Positions 27,001 through 39,478 of a DNA stretch of 64,000 nucleotides are shown here, one piece after another. The translations under genes were made by a program, and so were the position numbers. Positions within the stretch are counted from its first letter, which is position 1; every line of letters starts with the position of its first letter. The stretch comes from Mycteria americana (Eukaryota > Chordata > Aves > Ciconiiformes > Ciconiidae), in the NCBI RefSeq assembly GCF_035582795.1, contig NC_134367.1, positions 7,302,062 to 7,366,061 of the forward strand. Direction: 5' to 3'. A model generated the notes under the pieces. That model was not told the origin of the DNA. It saw nothing but the letters and a program-made list of their open reading frames with translations, and did no database searches.

Positions 27001-30000
27001 ATGTTGTGCTGCTCTCTACCTGGGGGTTGGTACAGCTGCTCACCTCTGTGTGTTGTCAGTGCCAAGTAACTGATAGGTTATGGCAGTACCTTTAGAGTCC
27101 TTTTTGTTTGCTACCTCTTCCTTACTCTGTCAGATACAGAAATCCAGCCTTTTTATCTGCTAACTTATTTGAAATGTGCTGGGCTTAAAAAAGGTGCAAA
27201 AAAATGCTTTGCAATCAAGACTTCTATATTAATGTATTTTGGCCTTTCTCATGTCGTTTTTGTTCTAGTGTGGGAAAGGAAAACGAATCCTCCTGCTTTT
27301 TCACCTGAAATTGTTATCACAATTTTAAATGGATATTTAGTGAACCAAATGGAAAGAAAGGAATTATTCTTTCTACTTTTGCAAAAGAGGCTGTGACTGT
27401 CTGAGTTGATCACTCAGAGAGCTCTGGTTTCAGATGCTTAGCCAAGGAATTATTTGCTTCAGTTACTTGATTTCACTGCAGAATTTCAGTAAATGTGCTG
27501 CTCGGGTATTTGAAGTTGCTGTAATTGTACGTGTTAATAAAGGATGTCACCTTAAAACAATTGCATGTATTTAATTGGGATTGCAAATTTGAAACTTAGA
27601 TCAATTTTGAGAAAATAACATATAAACTGTCAATAAAAAGCTTGAAACCATTTTTGTCTGAAGTAGCTCAAAATTGAATGTATAATGCTATGGGGAGGGT
27701 TAGATAGATCTCTGTTGCTCTGTAAATATATAATCTTATTTTTCTTGTGATACAAATGACATAGTGAACAGTTGTAAAACAGTCTCAGATGGCTGGTCTA
27801 GAAGGGAAGTATGATTATAGTGTTAATTTCTGAGCTCTCCTTTCAGGCAGCATAAGTGAGCTGGTATCGTGTATGTTACTACACACAGTATGCAAATGTT
27901 AATTGTGCTGCTTTGTTTCAGCCAAGGAATATTGCAGGACAATATTTTCCTATGAAGGCTCAAATGATGAACTCAGCTTTAAAGAAGGCGAGATCATTCA
28001 AATAATCAGTAAGGTAAGATGTTTGGTCTGCTTTAACCATTTATATAGCTTTTGTGGATTTTGTACAGGTAGGTAATGTGTAAAATGTGAAAGCAGCAGA
28101 GTCTGTTGGAGTAGGTATTCCTGTAGAGTGATTGTTTCATGTGAGAGTCAACTCTTTGCTTCTGCACTTGGTGGAGATACAGATGTCCTTAAAGGTTGTT
28201 CCAGAGTGGGAAGTTATCTTAGATTCCTCAAAGGCAAGTCAGATCAGTATACACCCGGTACCAAATGCCTTTTCAGTGAGGCAAATGGAAAAGCTTTGCG
28301 AATACCCCTTTTACCTTCAGAGCTTCTACTTTTTCTCTGGTGATATATCAGGCTGACCTAGAGGTGATGGTTGGAAAGTATTACTGTGTCAAAGGTGAGA
28401 AATTAAGATCTGTGCTTACTGATTTTGATGTAGGTATTATGAAAAATACCTGAGCAAATATTTTCAGTAGGACAATGAAGTCCAGGTGTTAGAGATACTT
28501 GATATTTCAGAATAACCACATAGAAGTTAATGGTACTGTCTGGCTATTTAGAGAAACATGATTATCTAGTTGAATGGTCTTATTTGTGATGAATATTGAA
28601 AGCACCTCTTTGAAAGGTCATCTTGTTGCAGTGATGGTTTTAAACAAGAAATCAACCTACCCATACTTAATTTCCCTGCAGTACTCTGCAGTCTTTTGTT
28701 AGTTTATATGCTGCTATATTAAGGAATAATGACTTGCCTAAAAAAGGTGGAAAGTTTCTTTTTTTTGTGTTCAGCTTTCACACAGCTGCAGAAGAAAAGT
28801 AACATTTTTTTTTTGTCTTTAGGAGGATTTTAAGTTTACAGAAAAGATGGCCACTTCTCTTAACGAGAAAATGGATATAAGCAGTATTATTGACTGTAAT
28901 TAGAGTGGAAAAGAGTAGTTATGGAAGGCACTTTTTTAAACATGACAGCCCTTGCCCCATCTTCACTGAATCTCTTGCCTCTCTGTCCTTTTTAAACCAA
29001 TTTACCCAAAGCATACGCTGGTCCAAACTGGAGCGAAGAAGAGTTATCCAGAGCAGAGCTCTCCTTCCAAAACCATCTTCTGAAGTCTGAGTATATTGAT
29101 GTAACTGTCAGGTGGCTGACTCAGGCCAGGGTTTTGATCTTGCCAAGTGTTAAGGTATTTTTCTTTTAGCACATACACTTTGTGCAAAGGCTGTCCCCCT
29201 TGGCCATTTCTTTTCTCTTTGTTCTGCATATGGTCTTTTTCCATGGAGTTGTCTCTGACTTGCTAGCATGCCTCAGCACTGTCTAAATGAAGTTTAGTAA
29301 TAGATGCCTTATCCCATTCATGACTGCACACTGTTCAGAAATTGGACCCTACAGTACTTAATTTAAAGGGTGATGGAGGGAGAAATGAAAGAAAACTTTA
29401 GCAAACTTTTACTTTCAGCACTAATCACCTATTCAGGTCTTTTTCCTGTGGATTCCTACTTTAACTGAATGTGGGGTGGGATTTTTTTTTTTAAATAATT
29501 ATTTTACTTAATATTTTATTTTTCCTCCTCTCCTTTACTGTTCAGTGTCTCAGCTGAACTGAGTGTTGAATTGTCCTTGTTGTGTGCTGAACTTTGGGGT
29601 GAACTACTTGGTGCTGCTAACAGTGGCACATACCAGCAGTAATCCACTTGGATTTGCATGGAGGAGTGACATCTGCAGTATTTTGGATCTGAGGCAAAGA
29701 AGAAAGCTGTTATTTATGCTGCTAAAATATTCAAATAACGTCATACTTTCTGTTATGGACAAACTAAGGCCTCGATCCAGTAAGATCATGTAATGGATTT
29801 CTGTGCCACTGAATTAATTTTCCTTTTTTTTTTTTTTTTTTTCCTCCTTAATGTGGTTATTTTTTCCCTCAGTAGGCTATATCCTCTTGCTGCTTCACCC
29901 TTTTCAGACAAGCGGACCTGATCAATCACATCAGAATCACTTTTATTTAATAGAATTGTGTGTTACTCCAATGACACTTGAAGTATTTACTGAATTACTG

Positions 30001-33000
30001 AATAAGTTGCCGGTCAAGGAAGTTGAGAATAATGAATGTTGTGCATTGGGTCATAACTGGTTTTATGTGCTTTCCTTCCCTTTGCAGGTCTTATATACCC
30101 TTATCTTATATATGACGATATCATTTCATTCTGCTTTTTAGACAACAAACAAAAAGTGACCAAACCTGATCTGATCAGTAGCTGTTTCCCCTTGCTAAGG
30201 TGGCTAAAGTATTCCCCTTATAAATGCGATATTTCAGACAAATGGTTGTTTTATATTGTGGGTAAAAGCAAAAACATTGTTCCTGTAACTGTATCTGTTC
30301 TGAGGAAGAAGTAAATATTGATTGAAATGTTCTGTTGTTTGATTTAGGACATTGGAGAGCCAGGCTGGTGGAAAGGAGAACTCAATGGTAGAGAAGGAGT
30401 CTTCCCAGATAATTTTGCTGTTCAAATACAAGAGTCTGATAAAGACTTCCCTGTAAGTTCTTATGTGTATCAGTATCATAAAAAAGTATTGATGGAAATG
30501 CAAGGAATAAAAGACTTCACAGCACATTATGCTGCTTAAAATAATATTATAATTGTGGCAGTTTTTAACTTTATCTTGAATTAGCTATATCAAAGAAGAA
30601 AGATTGAAAGGTTAATGTTTGTGTTTAAACTTCTCCTTAAATATTAAACTGAGGCATGCTTTTTGAGATTAACTGTAACTAATGAGTATGATTAGGTCAT
30701 ATAGAAAAGGATATAGTTCTGATAACATGGTGTTGTGTAATTGATTATTGAATTAAACCCTTACTCTTTTGAAAGGAGATAAGCAGTCGGTCTCTTCCAT
30801 CTGTAGTCCTGTAAGTAACTATACTTGCAAAATGCTGAATGACCCCTGTGGGACCAACTGGGATTGTTCCATGTTAAGACTTGCCAGCAGGTTGCAGTGC
30901 GTGAAGGCTAATCTTTGGTTGGGATCTAGAAATATTTTTTTCACAATCTCGTGTGCTAACTTGTAGAAATTAATGTTTTCATGTGGTACTCCTTGGTCTT
31001 GTAATTTTGGTTCTTATTTTATAACTTTTTTGTTAAGATTAGTGTGATGCTTTTGGTTCTGACAAGTTTGTGTAGCAAAGATGGTTGTGTTAATTCACAA
31101 ATGTACATCATTCCCAGATGGGACGGATTCAGCTCCAGATCAGGACATTTAAATGTTGAAGCCTGTATCTCAGCAGAAGAGAGTTTCAAAGTTTCATAGT
31201 AATTTTGTGCCATTTGGTCTGGAATTGGAGACATTCACAGAGGATTGCTAGATACAACCTGACAGATAGTTACTAATTTAGCATTTAAGCTCAGTTAACT
31301 AACATACACAGAAAGCCTAGTTACTCTAAGTCAGCGTTTTCTTTTCAAATTGATTCTCAGCTTTGCAAGGATGGCATAAATGCTGTAACGTATGGCTGAC
31401 TTGATTTGAGGGGTGGGTGGGTAGTATCGATGTTTCACAATACAGAATTGCTCCCTTTAGAGAGGGTAAAAAAATTATTCTTTTACCATAAACAATGTTT
31501 CCTGGAGACAGATCTTCTTTGATCCTTTAGTCTGCTTTGTGTAGTGTGTCTCAGTACAGGGATTCACCTTGCACTGAGCAGCTTTGAAGTTGAAGGCATT
31601 GGATGGCTGATTATTGTAATCAGCTCTTTGATAACGACTTAATAAAAACAGAGATCAGAATCGTATAATGGCAGGTTGATGCTGAACTCTCAGTGTAATT
31701 GTTTTTGATATAGGCAGCAGTGCTACACAGCTGGATAATATATTTGCTTTTTTGGGAAAGAAAAAAAATACAGTCTTGTTACTTAAATTCAGTAGCTTTT
31801 GTGTTCTCTGGAACTAGAGAAAGAAATTTAATATGGGTTTTCATGCTTGCTTAATTACATTTTACTTGTCAGAATAAAATCGTTCTGCATTAAGAAGAGC
31901 TTATTCAATAGCAGTAGGGGCACAGAAGTGAAATCCATCCATAGCAACTGTTTCAAAAATACCCACTACAAGGCATTTTTGGAGGGGCTATATATTAAAC
32001 TGAGCCCATACGGTTTTAGCAGTATTTGTATAAAGAACAAGTGTTTTTGTAGGCTTTTGTGATCATTTGAAGCGGTGAGTCTTGTCCTTAGTATGACCAC
32101 AAAGACACCTCTTCTAGAGCATTTTCATGAATTGGATTCTGAGGATGAGGTGGCTTGAGATGTCTGTCCTGAGAGGTGCCAGTACTCCTTCAACAGGAGA
32201 GAGAATCAAATTCAGTTTTACCAGTTTAAGGAAAGTGATGAGTGACTGCGTTTTAAAATAGAGTTATTTTCAATGTACAAACTGTGGCACCGTAATACAT
32301 TGTAAATTTTTAATGGCTAGAGTAGTCTGTGCACCTTTCCCCACTTAAATATACAGTGATAAGAAGCTCAAAACAATGTTTTTCATGTAACTGCAGTGTT
32401 TATGTTGCAAACGCTGCTAAATATTTTGTCTTACTCTGTTGTAATTTAGAAGTCAAATAATTGAAATAGTTCTTCTTATAATTAGTTTAGAACTTTTTTT
32501 CCCCAGTGAAAGTGACCATTTTTGGTTCAAAAATTTACCTGATTACTCCTTTAAACTTGCATTGTATTAACCCAGATTGAGTTTTACATATTGAAATTAA
32601 AATGGGTGCGATCAGATTCTTTGGACTAGAAAAGATGTAATTCTTAAGTTTTAGTTTTTTGTACCTCTGCTGCTTATGCATGTTGCTAAAGCACCGATCT
32701 GAGATTTGAAGAAACCTGCATTTTGTTCCTGTTTTTGCAACTGGTTGTCTGGGAGATACCGGAGGAATTACTCCAGTTCTCTGTGTTTCCTGTCTGTGAA
32801 TTGATTGCCTCCTTTGTGAAATACTTTGAAATCAGTTAGTAAACATGCTAGACATTACCGTATGCAAAACAAAACACAAATAAAGTCTATCTTCAATAGA
32901 GAATATCTGTTTGTTTGTTTATTTATTTGACCTTGGTTTTTTTCCCCCTATTTTGCAGAAGCCAAAGAAACCTCCACCTCCAGTTAAAACTCCAGGTACG

Positions 33001-36000
33001 TAGTATCTGTGTGGTGGTGCACTTCTGAGGAAATACTAAATTTCAGAAGCAGTGCATGACTTCAAAAGAAAATTCAGAAGTAGCTTTGTATTTCCTAGTA
33101 ATGCAGTCACCTGTAGTCACAATTTGAGGTTATTTTTTATGCTTTATGTATTATGCTGCTGCTATATATTTTTCAAAATTATGATGGAACCTACTTTAGA
33201 AACATTTTAATGCAGGCCTACAGTTTGCTGGACTCAAATGAGTGTTTATAAATGGTATTACACTCCTTGCAAAGGAGAAAATATAAACACCAATTGGTGT
33301 ATGTCATATTTTTAGTTAGTGACTAAGATAATTAAAGCTCTTTGAGAAATGTCTATGGTTTGTTTTTGCATTCAGCTCCAAAGCCTGAATTGCCAACTGG
33401 AGAGAAGAAATTCCCTTCTCTGAGGCCTGAAGAAAAAGGTGAGACCAGTTTTCTTCATAGTGAATGTCAGACTATGCTTTTGTAAATGAATTACAATTTT
33501 TAGCTTGGCTGCTCTGTGCAGTAGGTACCTGTTTGGAAGACATCATACAGATTCTCTTGATACCATCTACTGAAGCTGTTGTGTCCGTGATGTTATGGAA
33601 ATGTCTTTAGAGTGATTAGAAGAACCACACTTCTATGAAATGTGTATTTCTTGTTATTGTATTACATTCTGAAAAATGTTGATTGCACTGCATGATACTG
33701 TGGTTACTGTTGAATTCATTTAAGTATAGTTCTGTGGTAGTGACTGCAATTTTGAATAGCAATAGCTGGTTATTAGAAATGAAAATTTTTGCTGCTGCTT
33801 CTGAATGTTATGGCCAAAATCAGTCTCTGATGGAAAATATTTTTGAAAGAAACACATGGAACAGTTAGACAGATGTTACAGTCACAATGCTCAGAAATTG
33901 AGATTTCTTGTCCTGTTAATTCTTGCTATATTCTATGTTTTCCACTTCCACAGAATTTGGAGATGTTTACCACTTTATTCTTAAAATTTAAAGGACACCT
34001 TTTTTTTTTTTTTTTTCCCAGAAGAAAAGCTACTATTATCACCCAAACACATTTCTAAAATGTTTCTTTTCATATTTGAAAAACTTGCCAAGTCACACTG
34101 TTTTGATTGTGTTTAAAAGTCAGAAGCTTAAACAAACATGCTGGTTGGGTCTTAAAGAAGAAATTCTGATGTTACTGCAGCTTAACCATATTACAAAAAC
34201 ATGCTCTGTTCTGTGAATAGTGAGCTGTGGCAGACCGTGGCTAAACAGTATTTCGACAAGCAAGCCTGCTTGATGGGTTTCTTGGCTTCCTTGGGCAGTT
34301 TTTATAACCCACATTTTAAACAAAGCATATTCTCAGGTGTTTCATATGAAGAATACTTGTTAAAATCAGCTCTGTTTCCTCTGCATGTGAGCAAACAAAT
34401 TATTTTTATTTGTTGGAACAGTATCTTCAGGTGTGAATTGAGATCAACTGTATGTTTCTAAAAATTTTGATCACTTGGCTCTTTTTAAGTTTAAATAAAC
34501 TGAAGTAAGTTTAATTTTAGACTGGTTCTGTTTGTACTATGGTGTCAGCCTTTGCATAGTTGAGTTCAACTCTTCGTGGAGGAATATAGGAAAAAAAAAT
34601 AGAGTGACACCATCCAAAATGCTTAAGAACGTGAAAGCTTCTGAAAAGTTAAGTAGAGAACTGTCCTTTACTGTGGTACAGGAAATGGTGGAGGAAAAGT
34701 TTTGTCTTTTATTCAGTTGAAGGCCAGGTATTGAAAGTTACTTATTTAGATAGCAGTAGTGTCTCACTAGAAGAAATGCCCATTTATCAGTACAATTTTA
34801 CTTGTGGAGAAATAACTATGTTGATAATAGTGATTCAATTCATTAAGTGTGAAATTGTACTGTAATTAGTTTTCAAAAAAATTATTAATGGAGCAGTTCT
34901 AATCACAAGCTATCAAACCATGTACAATTTTTTTATGCCTATTGGGAGACTAATAAATCTGCCTTAAATTGCAAACAAAAATTAATCAAAAATTAAAAGC
35001 AATACTCCTGTAAGTATTTCTGTATTTATAGTGAAGGACACTTAGTGGTATCATGTAGAAATTTTTGTCCAGTGTAAATGTCTTCAGATTAGTATTTTTA
35101 TTTCCATTATTAACTGCTCATTTTTAGCCAACCCGTATCTTTTTCATTGCGGAGCAAAAGCCAAAAAAGAGGCATGCCATTTTGTCCAGCAGAATTATCC
35201 AATTTCTGTGCTCGTGGTGAATCTTGACCTTTGGTATTAACTTCTTCCACTTAGCTGTGGACGGTTTTTATATTCAGATTGTGAGTGGGAGTAATTGAAG
35301 GGGAAACTGACAGATGATAATTCAGGAATACGATTTGATGACAGCATTTTTTATGCCCTGTTTATGAACTCACTTATCCTTAAAAACAAAAGGCGTAGTT
35401 CTCAACTTGTGTTCAGCATAGCTAAAGTAAAACTAATTCTTCAGTAATACTAACTGCTATTGGGCATTTAAAATTTAAATCTGCGTATAGGATCAGTAGG
35501 CAGAAGTGGCTATAGCAGTGTTAACAGGCTGTTTTACACAGGACAGTCAGCACCACCAAGTGGCACAAACCTTCCACTACTTCTGTATTGTATTTTTTTA
35601 ACTCAGTCCTAAGAGAGACTGGTCGGGGATGCCAACCAGTTTAGGTTTTGTGTTCACATCTCCTCCTAATGTTCAAACTTCCCAAAGCAGGAAGGCAATC
35701 TCGCCCTGGATAATGCTTTTTTGCACAAGTACCTCTATGATCCATTTACTTCTAAGTATTCCTGTGAAAGAAAATGGGTGTTTTCCCATTTTATGGTTGG
35801 AGGGCTGACACTCAGCGGCTGCAGGACTTGTCCAAAGGAAGTCGGTCATAGACCTGGCAGTTCAGGCACTTAGCTGGGATGGAGCTGAAGCCAATTTCCA
35901 ACCCTACCCCCAAATCCGTAGCATATGTAAACATTTTACATTAGATGAATACTTGGTTAAAAGCAAAGTCATGGGGAGAATCAAAGCCGAAGGTCAGTCT

Positions 36001-39000
36001 CTCCAACCCAGTTTACTGATTTACTACCCTGTAAGGGCAGTAACTGTAAGGGGCTGTAACTCCTTACTGTAACCTAACAATAATTTTTTAAATCCTCGGT
36101 ACTTCATGTGCTGAGCTGTAGCATAGTTTTACAAGGAAAAGTAGAAGGTATGCTCTGGATATCCCACAGGGTGTGATTAGGGAACATGGGTTGAAGACTA
36201 TTCAACTAACATTTGTGAAGCAGCTTGAATTTTTCAGTGCCCATGTGTTATATATCAGCTCCTCTGGACAGTATTCAATTAGGTCATGCAGTCATTGAAC
36301 AATACTTTTTGTTGTTGTTGTTGTTTGTTTGATTATCCATACTTAATTGGTATCTTGAATTTATAGGAAGGTAGACTTTATCTAAAATAAATTCAATTGT
36401 TCAGATAAATATTCATTTTTTCCCCTTTTTGCCATAGATAAATTGTGCTGCTTGTGTGTATGGAAGACGTCTGGTTACAACAAAATAAAAAAACCAAACC
36501 TTACCTTTTTAAGAGGACGTAAGGTGAATTAATAGAAAAGAGAAAGCAGTAGCAATACAGAGAGATTCTTGGTTCTTAGCTGTCATTTGCAGTGCAGTAA
36601 TGTGAATCCATAATTTCTTACTACTGTTTCATGTCAGTAGAAAGATATTCTGCTTCCTTTAACATAATGTTTTTTAAGTTCAGGTAAGTAGTTTGTGTGT
36701 TTTGATAAGGTATCACTTAAGACACTTGCATTTCTATTTTTTACTTTTATCTGATCTTCAAAGAAAGTCTTTCTGACAGCAGTTGCTTTATAATTGATTA
36801 ACATTGTAAGAATTCTAGACAACATGGGTTTTTAAAATGTTATGGTGACTTTTTTTGTCAGATGAAAAAGGAGCTTTGGATCAGAAGCCTTTGAAGCCAC
36901 AAGCTCCTCAAGTACCACCCAAGAAGCCTATTCCTCCGAGCAAGACTAACAGCTTACTGAGAGCAGGGCTTCTGCACCCAAAACGTCCAGATAAACCTGT
37001 TTTGCTATCATCTGTATCCAAGTGAGTATATCTTAAACAATATACACCAAGTATATTTTATTTGGTTGGTGGTTCGATCTTCCCTCATGGATGAGGTGGG
37101 AAGAAATGTATGTTGTAAGGGTAAAATGGATGCAAGGATAAGTTTTGCCCTATACCTACTAGTATCTTGGTTCTCCAAGTCCTTATCAATGTGAACTTAA
37201 AAATTTCTAATTCTTTGAGACATTGAATCCATCTCAGAGTAAATAGTACAGTATAACTAGATGAAGTTACAAATCTGTGGGCTGCTTTGCTTTAAGCCTG
37301 CTCCATAACGAGGACTTTGTAGCTACAGTAGCAGTGTGGTGTAAAAGAATCTGTGGACATGGCACTTGAGAATTGTTATCGCGTTGGAAAAAATCTGAAG
37401 ATTTGAGCTGCGTCAACGTTCAGTGTTTCGGCACTTTGTATAGAATAAGACAGATGGAAAGGAAGAGTTGAACACAGTTAGTAACTGCGCTAAAGGTACT
37501 CAGTGTTGCTCATGTGCTCTTCTGGGGAAGAAAGAACTTACTAAAGGACCACACCTAGTCTCTATACTCTGTCTTGAGTATTCTCAGTTGAGTTGCTGGA
37601 CAAATAGGGTAATAGCAAGTAATCGCTCACTATTTATTTTAGATCCACTTTTAAAAATCTTTTTTTCTCATGAGTTTGAAACAATTATTTATGGTGTTTC
37701 TCCAAGACTAATTTTGCATCAATATAATCCCCCCCCCCCCCCCCTTTCCCTTTTTGTCTCCATCAAAGTATTTGCTAGATCCTTACCCAAAACTGTAAAT
37801 AAACTGCTGACGGGTAACTGTCCCTTTGGGATGTTTAGTTGACTTGAAAGAACCATGAGAAAGTAAGGTCACGATGCACTTGGCCTTGTACAAATAAAGG
37901 AGCAGACAGCTGCTACATCAAAGAGCTTGCACCTTAAATACCTGCAAAGATATAGGGTGGCAGCAAGCATTTCTCAAGATTTATCATTTTTTTTTTTACA
38001 GTAGGTCCTGTATAGCTGAACCAAAAGGAAGAATATCTGAAGGGAGAAAACAGTGAGGAGGGAGGGCAGTGGGGAAAGGGAGTGCGGGTAAGGCACACAC
38101 TTTGGATGGTTGTCCTCTGTTGGAGTCAATCTGATCCCACGCTGCGTAGCCCTGGGAACACTGGATGCCTGACTGAAGAGGTAGACCATTGCCACTTCTG
38201 TTTAGGTTTTCAGTATGTAATTGTGTTATATCACTTGGTATTTTGGAGAGTTTCCCAAGTAAAGATTTTTTTTTTTTTAAACCACAAGTCATGTTCCCCT
38301 CCCCCATTTTAGAAAATAATTATGTGTATAAAGGGATACACATGTGCAGTTAAATAGAGGTCTGTAGTAAACTGTGGTCCTTTAATAATTGAAAACTTTA
38401 AATCTTAGGGGTATTTAAATATGTTTAAATGTCTGAAAGTTTAACATTGCTCTAGGAAGATAAGGTTGCTATCTCTTTTTCTAGGTCAATAGAACTTCCA
38501 AATAAAGGATTTGGGAGATGACATAATGACAGGGACACATTGAAGCTGACAACTGGTCCATTTATATACTTTATTTTTATTCTGTGGCATAAATGATGGC
38601 AAGAATTGTGAAGGAAAATGTAATCTGTTCTTTCGTTTGTTTGGGGTTTTTGTTTGTTTGTTTTTGGTGCGGTGGTTTTTTGTCCCTGGATTATGTGACC
38701 AGATATGCAAAGAATATGTGGTAGAATAAAAGCCATATATACAAGGTACTTTATTCTATACCCAGAAAGAAATAACTTGTTCTTGGCAGCTTCTTTCTTT
38801 ACAGGAAGATTTTGATGTCAAGGAGTCTGTTTCTGAATATTTCAAGAGAGGTTACTGAAGGTGCTATTCAGCTCTCTTGTTTTTTGTTGCACTGAAGTGT
38901 AATATTTTAGATTTAAACTGCCAAAATGTGCCGTGCAGTAAAAGTTTTGGATTAGTTTTACAAGGGGATTGTACATATTTGACGTCTCTGCAAGAGCTGG

Positions 39001-39427
39001 AACAGAGGAATTGGCTTTTATAGGAGTAGAAATGCAAGGCTTTAGAAAATTATTAAAATCTACTGAAATTTTTCCATTTACTGCTAATTCTTGGTATGTT
39101 TCAGTTGTAAACTATTCAATCTCTTGACTAGGTGTGTCTTGTCATTTTTTTTCTTACTACAGATCTAATGGAGAAGTTGTTTCTCTTCGACCGAAATCTG
39201 AAGTTGAGCCAGTAGCAAAACCAAAGTTAGACTCTGAACCATTACCACTTAGACCAAAATCAGTAGAGGTAGATTCAGTTGTGGTGAAGAGCTATAAAGA
39301 ATCAGGTAAGAAAAGAATAAATGTTCTTTTGAGTCCTTCTGTTTGTATTGCAGTATTTTACAAGGTTAGAATAAGCTTTTTAAGCAATTTACTCAAATAC
39401 CATGGAGTGCAGTTATGCCTGTAGAAA

Positions 39428-39478
<51 letters not shown>

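Larger units (their letters stand above)
24046..27921 (+). other. CD2AP: CD2AP intron 7
   Basis: 3876 bp. A GC-richer patch at about 26100-26330 leads to the edge of an LTR-like sequence at 26433-26495. A (TC)14 microsatellite is at 26765-26792. Otherwise nothing is recognised. Confidence 0.85.
33439..36861 (+). other. CD2AP: CD2AP intron 11
   Basis: 3423 bp. It includes a T17 run at 34000-34016, a possible MIR remnant at about 35783-35875, and a (TTG)n stretch at about 36309-36330. Confidence 0.85.
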
